From: Euglena gracilis
Taxonomy: Eukaryota; Euglenozoa; Euglenophyceae; Euglenales; Euglenaceae
Direction of reading: 5' to 3'
NCBI GenBank assembly: GCA_900893395.1
Contig: CAAHFI010870670.1
Location: 1 to 26,547 of the forward strand
DNA: 26,547 nt
Positions 21,301 to 26,547 of this stretch are shown here, in pieces. The notes beneath the pieces are model-generated. The model was not told the DNA's origin. It saw only the letters and a list, made by a program, of their open reading frames with translations, and searched no databases. Within the stretch, counting starts at the first letter, position 1. Every line of letters starts with the position of its first letter. Made by a program: the position numbers and the translations under genes.

Positions 21301-24300
21301 TTGCGCCTATCCGCCCGCGCCCTTCGCAACAATTAGGTAAAGGATCGCCGACCTCTAGCCGGGGCAGAGCGCTCGTTTTTGGAGGCCGGCGCAGCCGATT
21401 TCGGCCGAAAACGGCCGAAAAATGACGTTTTTCGGGGTGTTCGTGGTTTCGTGCTATTTTGCGCCTCCCGGGCGGTAACGGCTGCGTTTTACGCACGCCC
21501 GCCGCGGGCAAAATTGCGCCTATCCGCCCGCCGCCCTTCGCAACAATTAGGTAAAGGATCGCCGACCTCTAGCCGGGGCAGAGCGCTCGTTTTTGGAGCG
21601 GGCGCAGCCGATTTCGGCCGAAAACGGCCGAAAAATGACGTTTTTCGGGGTGTTCGTGGTTTACGTGCTATTTTGCGCCTCCCGGGCGGTAACGGCTGCG
21701 TTTTACGCACGCCCGCCGCGGGCAAAATTGCGCCTATCCGCCCGCCGCCCTTCGCAACAATTAGGTAAAGGATCGCCGACCTCTAGCCGGGGCAGAGCGC
21801 TCGTTTTTGGAGGCCGGCGCAGCCGATTTCGGCCGAAAACGGCCGAAAAATGACGTTTTTCGGGGTGTTGGTTTGTGCTATTTTGCGCCTCCCGGGCGGT
21901 AACGGCTGCGTTTTACGCACGCCCGCCGCGGGCAAAATTGCGCCTATCCGCCCGCCGCCCTTCGCAACAATTAGGTAAAGGATCGCCGACCTCTAGCCGG
22001 GGCAGAGCGCTCGTTTTTGGAGGCCGGCGCAGCCGATTTCGGCCGAAAACGGCCGAAAAATGACGTTTTTCGGGTGTTCGTGGTTTACGTGCTATTTTGC
22101 GCCTCCCGGGCGGTAACGGCTGCGTTTTACGCACGCCCGCCGCGGGCAAAATTGCGCCTATCCGCCCGCCGCCCTTCGCAACAATTAGGTAAAGGATCGC
22201 CGACCTCTAGCCGGGGCAGAGCGCTCGTTTTTGGAGCGCCGGCGCAGCCGATTTCGGCCGAAAACGGCCGAAAAATGACGTTTTTCGGGTGTTCGTGGTT
22301 TCGTGCTATTTTGCGCCTCCCGGGCGGTAACGGCTGCGTTTTACGCACGCCCGCCGCGGGCAAAATTGCGCCTATCCGCCCGCCGCCCTTCGCAACAATT
22401 AGGTAAAGGATCGCCGACCTCTAGCCGGGGCAGAGCGCTCGTTTTTGGAGCGCCGGCGCAGCCGATTTCGGCCGAAAACGGCCGAAAAATGACGTTTTTC
22501 GGGGTGTTCGTGGTTTACGTGCTATTTTGCGCCTCCCGGGCGGTAACGGCTGCGTTTTACGCACGCCCGCCGCGGGCAAAATTGCGCCTATCCGCCCGCC
22601 GCCCTTCGCAACAATTAGGTAAAGGATCGCCGACCTCTAGCCGGGGCAGAGCGCTCGTTTTTGGAGGCCGGCGCAGCCGATTTCGGCCGAAAACGGCCGA
22701 AAAATGACGTTTTCGGGGTGTTCGTGGTTTACGTGCTATTTTGCGCCTCCCGGGCGGTAACGGCTGCGTTTTACGCACGCCCGCCGCGGGCAAAATTGCG
22801 CCTATCCGCCCGCCGCCCTTCGCAACAATTAGGTAAAGGATCGCCGACCTCTAGCCGGGGCAGAGCGCTCGTTTTTGGAGGCCGGCGCAGCCGATTTCGG
22901 CCGAAAACGGCCGAAAAATGACGTTTTTCGGGGTGTTCGTGGTTTACGTGCTATTTTGCGCCTCCCGGGCGGTAACGGCTGCGTTTTACGCACGCCCGCC
23001 GCGGGCAAAATTGCGCCTATCCGCCCGCCGCCTTCGCAACAATTAGGTAAAGGATCGCCGACCTCTAGCCGGGGCAGAGCGCTCGTTTTTGGAGCGCCGG
23101 CGCAGCCGATTTCGGCCGAAAACGGCCGAAAAATGACGTTTTTCGGGGTGTTCGTGGTTTACGTGCTATTTTGCGCCTCCCGGGCGGTAACGGCTGCGTT
23201 TTACGCACGCCCGCCGCGGGCAAAATTGCGCCTATCCGCCCGCCGCCCTTCGCAACAATTAGGTAAAGGATCGCCGACCTCTAGCCGGGGCAGAGCGCTC
23301 GTTTTTGGAGGCCGGCGCAGCCGATTTCGGCCGAAAACGGCCGAAAAATGACGTTTTTCGGGGTTCGTGGTTTACGTGCTATTTTGCGCCTCCCGGGCGG
23401 TAACGGCTGCGTTTTACGCACGCCCGCCGCGGGCAAAATTGCGCCTATCCGCCCGCCGCCCTTCGCAACAATTAGGTAAAGGATCGCCGACCTCTAGCCG
23501 GGGCAGAGCGCTCGTTTTTGGAGCGCCGGCGCAGCCGATTTCGGCCGAAAACGGCCGAAAAATGACGTTTTTCGGGGTGTTCGTGGTTTTCGTGCTATTT
23601 TGCGCCTCCCGGGCGGTAACGGCTGCGTTTTACGCACGCCCGCCGCGGGCAAAATTGCGCCTATCCGCCCGCCGCCCTTCGCAACAATTAGGTAAAGGAT
23701 CGCCGACCTCTAGCCGGGGCAGAGCGCTCGTTTTTGGAGCGCCGGCGCAGCCGATTTCGGCCGAAAACGGCCGAAAAATGACGTTTTTCGGGGTGTTCGT
23801 GGTTTACGTGCTATTTTGCGCCTCCCGGGCGGTAACGGCTGCGTTTTACGCACGCCCGCCGCGGGCAAAATTGCGCCTATCCGCCCGCCGCCCTTCGCAA
23901 CAATTAGGTAAAGGATCGCCGACCTCTAGCCGGGGCAGAGCGCTCGTTTTTGGAGGCCGGCGCAGCCGATTTCGGCCGAAAACGGCCGAAAAATGACGTT
24001 TTTCGGGGTGTTCGTGGTTTCCGTGCTATTTTGCGCCTCCCGGGCGGTAACGGCTGCGTTTTACGCACGCCCGCCGCGGGCAAAATTGCGCCTATCCGCC
24101 CGCCGCCCTTCGCAACAATTAGGTAAAGGATCGCCGACCTCTAGCCGGGGCAGAGCGCTCGTTTTTGGAGGCCGGCGCAGCCGATTTCGGCCGAAAACGG
24201 CCGAAAAATGACGTTTTTCGGGGTGTTCGTGTTTTCGTGCTATTTTGCGCCTCCCGGGCGGTAACGGCTGCGTTTTACGCACGCCCGCCGCGGGCAAAAT

Positions 24301-26547
24301 TGCGCCTATCCGCCCGCCGCCCTTCGCAACAATTAGGTAAAGGATCGCCGACCTCTAGCCGGGGCAGAGCGCTCGTTTTTGGAGGCCGGCGCAGCCGATT
24401 TCGGCCGAAAACGGCCGAAAAATGACGTTTTTCGGGGTGTTCGTGGTTTGTGCTATTTTGCGCCTCCCGGGCGGTAACGGCTGCGTTTTACGCACGCCCG
24501 CCGCGGGCAAAATTGCGCCTATCCGCCCGCCGCCCTTCGCAACAATTAGGTAAAGGATCGCCGACCTCTAGCCGGGGCAGAGCGCTCGTTTTTGGAGGCC
24601 GGCGCAGCCGATTTCGGCCGAAAACGGCCGAAAAATGACGTTTTTCGGGGTGTTCGTGGTTTACGTGCTATTTTGCGCCTCCCGGGCGGTAACGGCTGCG
24701 TTTTACGCACGCCCGCCGGGCAAAATTGCGCCTATCCGCCCGCCGCCCTTCGCAACAATTAGGTAAAGGATCGCCGACCTCTAGCCGGGGCAGAGCGCTC
24801 GTTTTTGGAGGCCGGCGCAGCCGATTTCGGCCGAAAACGGCCGAAAAATGACGTTTTTCGGGGTGTTCGTGGTTTACGTGCTATTTTGCGCCTCCCGGGC
24901 GGTAACGGCTGCGTTTTACGCACGCCCGCCGCGGGCAAAATTGCGCCTATCCGCCGCCGCCCTTCGCAACAATTAGGTAAAGGATCGCCGACCTCTAGCC
25001 GGGGCAGAGCGCTCGTTTTTGGAGGCCGGCGCAGCCGATTTCGGCCGAAAACGGCCGAAAAATGACGTTTTTCGGGGTGTTCGTGGTTTACGTGCTATTT
25101 TGCGCCTCCCGGGCGGTAACGGCTGCGTTTTACGCACGCCCGCCGCGGGCAAAATTGCGCCTATCCGCCCGCCGCCCTTCGCAACAATTAGGTAAAGGAT
25201 CGCCGACCTCTAGCCGGGGCAGAGCGCTCGTTTTTGGAGGCCGGCGCAGCCGATTTCGGCCGAAAACGGCCGAAAAATGACGTTTTTCGGGTGTTCGTGG
25301 TTTACGTGCTATTTTGCGCCTCCCGGGCGGTAACGGCTGCGTTTTACGCACGCCCGCCGCGGGCAAAATTGCGCCTATCCGCCCGCCGCCCTTCGCAACA
25401 ATTAGGTAAAGGATCGCCGACCTCTAGCCGGGGCAGAGCGCTCGTTTTTGGAGGCGCCGGCGCAGCCGATTTCGGCCGAAAACGGCCGAAAAATGACGTT
25501 TTTCGGGGTGTTCGTGGTTTTCGTGCTATTTTGCGCGGGCGCGGCTGCGTCGCCGGCCGCGTAAAACAATTAGGTAAAGGATCGCCGACCTCTAGCCGGG
25601 CAGAGCGCTCGTTTTTGGAGGCCGGCGCAGCCGATTTCGGCCGAAAACGGCCGAAAAATGACGTTTTTCGGGGTGTTCGTGGTTTACGTGCTATTTTGCG
25701 CCTCCCGGCGGTAACGGCTGCGTTTTACGCACGCCCGCCGCGGGCAAAATTGCGCCTATCCGCCCGCCGCCCTTCGCAACAATTAGGTAAAGGATCGCCG
25801 ACCTCTAGCCGGGGCAGAGCGCTCGTTTTTGGAGGCCGGCGCAGCCGATTTCGGCCGAAAACGGCCGAAAAATGACGTTTTTCGGGGTGTTCGTGGTTTT
25901 CGTGCTATTTTGCGCCTCCCGGCGGTAACGGCTGCGTTTTACGCACGCCCGCCGCGGGCAAAATTGCGCCTATCCGCCCGCCGCCCTTCGCAACAATTAG
26001 GTAAAGGATCGCCGACCTCTAGCCGGGGCAGAGCGCTCGTTTTTGGAGGCCGGCGCAGCCGATTTCGGCCGAAAACGGCCGAAAAATGACGTTTTTCGGG
26101 GTGTTCGTGGTTTACGTGCTATTTTGCGCCTCCCGGGCGGTAACGGCTGCGTTTTACGCACGCCCGCCGCGGGCAAAATTGCGCCTATCCGCCCGCCGCC
26201 CTTCGCAACAATTAGGTAAAGGATCGCCGACCTCTAGCCGGGGCAGAGCGCTCGTTTTTGGAGCGCCGGCGCAGCCGATTTCGGCCGAAAACGGCCGAAA
26301 AATGACGTTTTTCGGGGTGTTCGTGGTTTACGTGCTATTTTGCGCCTCCCGGGCGGTAACGGCTGCGTTTTACGCACGCCCGCCGCGGGCAAAATTGCGC
26401 CTATCCGCCCGCCGCCCTTCGCAACAATTAGGTAAAGGATCGCCGACCTCTAGCCGGGGCAGAGCGCTCGTTTTTGGAGGCCGGCGCAGCCGATTTCGGC
26501 CGAAAACGGCCGAAAAATGACGTTTTTCGGGGTTTCGTGGTTTACGT
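18379..26547. repeat. Array subdomain enriched in the GGAGGCCGG monomer variant
   Basis: From 18379 rightward, units occur in which GGAGCGCCGG has lost one C to become GGAGGCCGG, making the unit 215 bases and breaking the 10-bp palindrome. I find about 20 such units, at roughly 18379, 19459, 20530, 21383, 21811, 22022, 22665, 22880, 23309, 23954, 24169, 24384, 24596, 24809, 25022, 25236, 25618, 25832, 26046 and 26477. None was seen to the left of 18379. The form is spaced four to five units apart at first and becomes the majority near the right edge, including a run of nearly all units from 23954 to 26046. Confidence 0.8.
25493..25657. repeat. Truncated and rearranged satellite unit (165 bp)
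   Basis: The landmark step is only 165 bases. From about 25536 to 25565 the usual CTCCCGGGCGG to TTCGCAACAATT section is replaced by a short GC-rich remnant (GGGCGCGGCTGCGTCGCCGG), after which canonical sequence resumes at AACAATTAGG. The unit before it carries an unusual palindrome form, GGAGGCGCCGG, that combines features of the two main variants. Confidence 0.75.

Larger units (their letters stand above)
5840..26547. repeat. Satellite DNA array, 216-bp tandem monomer, about 97 copies, runs off the right edge
   Basis: Landmark words such as TGACGTTTTTCGGGG, GGTAAAGGATCGCC and GGCAGAGCGCTCG recur head to tail without interruption. Counting from one ATGACG landmark to the next gives 96 full units between 6007 and 26517, plus a partial unit at each end. 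The canonical step is exactly 216 bases, seen for example at 12654, 12870, 13086 and 13302. The mean is about 214 because many copies have one- or two-base indels. The canonical unit is 132/216 G+C (61%) and holds 32 CpG. No mobile element, gene or other sequence interrupts the array. Such arrays are typical of centromeric, pericentromeric or other heterochromatic satellites; an rDNA-spacer subrepeat is an alternative, but no rRNA sequence is in the window. Confidence 0.97.

Noticed and set aside
5840-26547. Long open frames in the satellite as genes for a repeat protein
   Set aside because: They arise because 216 is divisible by three. Frequent one-base indels shift the frame between units, both strands are open, and no known domain is visible.
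5840-26547. CRISPR array
   Set aside because: The repeat is a continuous 216-base monomer with no short repeat and variable spacer pattern, and there are no cas genes.
5840-26547. CENP-B box or other known centromere-protein motif in the monomer
   Set aside because: I looked for a TTCG-N-N-N-N-A-N-N-CGGG type match. The monomer has isolated TTCG and CGGG words but not in the required arrangement.
5840-26547. Tandem spliced-leader, 5S rRNA or tRNA gene array
   Set aside because: No dinoflagellate spliced-leader core, no 5S internal promoter and no tRNA-like A/B box pair with cloverleaf could be read in the unit.

Overview
The window is eukaryotic and non-genic. It has three parts: a decayed Ty3/gypsy-type LTR retrotransposon (about 1-4239, with probable 3' non-coding or LTR sequence to about 5375), a short AT-richer spacer with no recognisable gene (about 5376-5839), and a satellite array that fills the rest (5840 to the right edge at 26547). 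I see no intact host gene, tRNA, rRNA, CRISPR or bacterial-type operon.

The retroelement lies on the + strand and its left end is cut by the window edge. In order it shows remains of an aspartic protease (D-T-G-A), reverse transcriptase (Y-V-D-D), RNase H, a long linker, integrase (zinc-binding C-x-x-C and catalytic-core motifs) and a C-terminal chromodomain. This is the layout of chromodomain-bearing Ty3/gypsy elements. It is broken in many places and is treated as a fossil. The wording of the RT connection and RNase H segments (for example GHVLGGG and DTPSGPAGRR) resembles, from memory, Ty3/gypsy elements common in dinoflagellate algae. A dinoflagellate or related protist is my best guess for the host, at moderate to low confidence.

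The array is built from a 216-bp monomer, about 61% GC with 32 CpG per canonical unit. I counted 96 complete landmark-to-landmark units between 6007 and 26517, plus a partial unit at each end; the mean unit length is about 214 bp because many copies carry small indels. Four uninterrupted canonical-length steps are seen near 12.65-13.5 kb. Inside each monomer are a perfect 10-bp palindrome (GCGCCGGCGC), an 8-bp-arm inverted repeat around TGACG, a GC-rich hairpin and a tandem CGGCCGAAAA pair. Variants are not scattered evenly: a loss of TG next to the TGACG motif occurs only in about the first 8.8 kb of the array, while a loss of one C in the palindrome occurs only from 18.4 kb rightward and becomes the majority form. 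This pattern fits local homogenisation by unequal exchange or gene conversion. A few units are truncated or scrambled (8.3, 15.3, 16.3-17.5 and 25.5 kb).

Because 216 is divisible by three, the array keeps long open frames on both strands. These are a by-product of the period and not evidence of genes. The combination of a chromodomain retroelement and a long homogeneous satellite suggests a heterochromatic, pericentromeric or similar repeat-rich location, but nothing in the window proves that.
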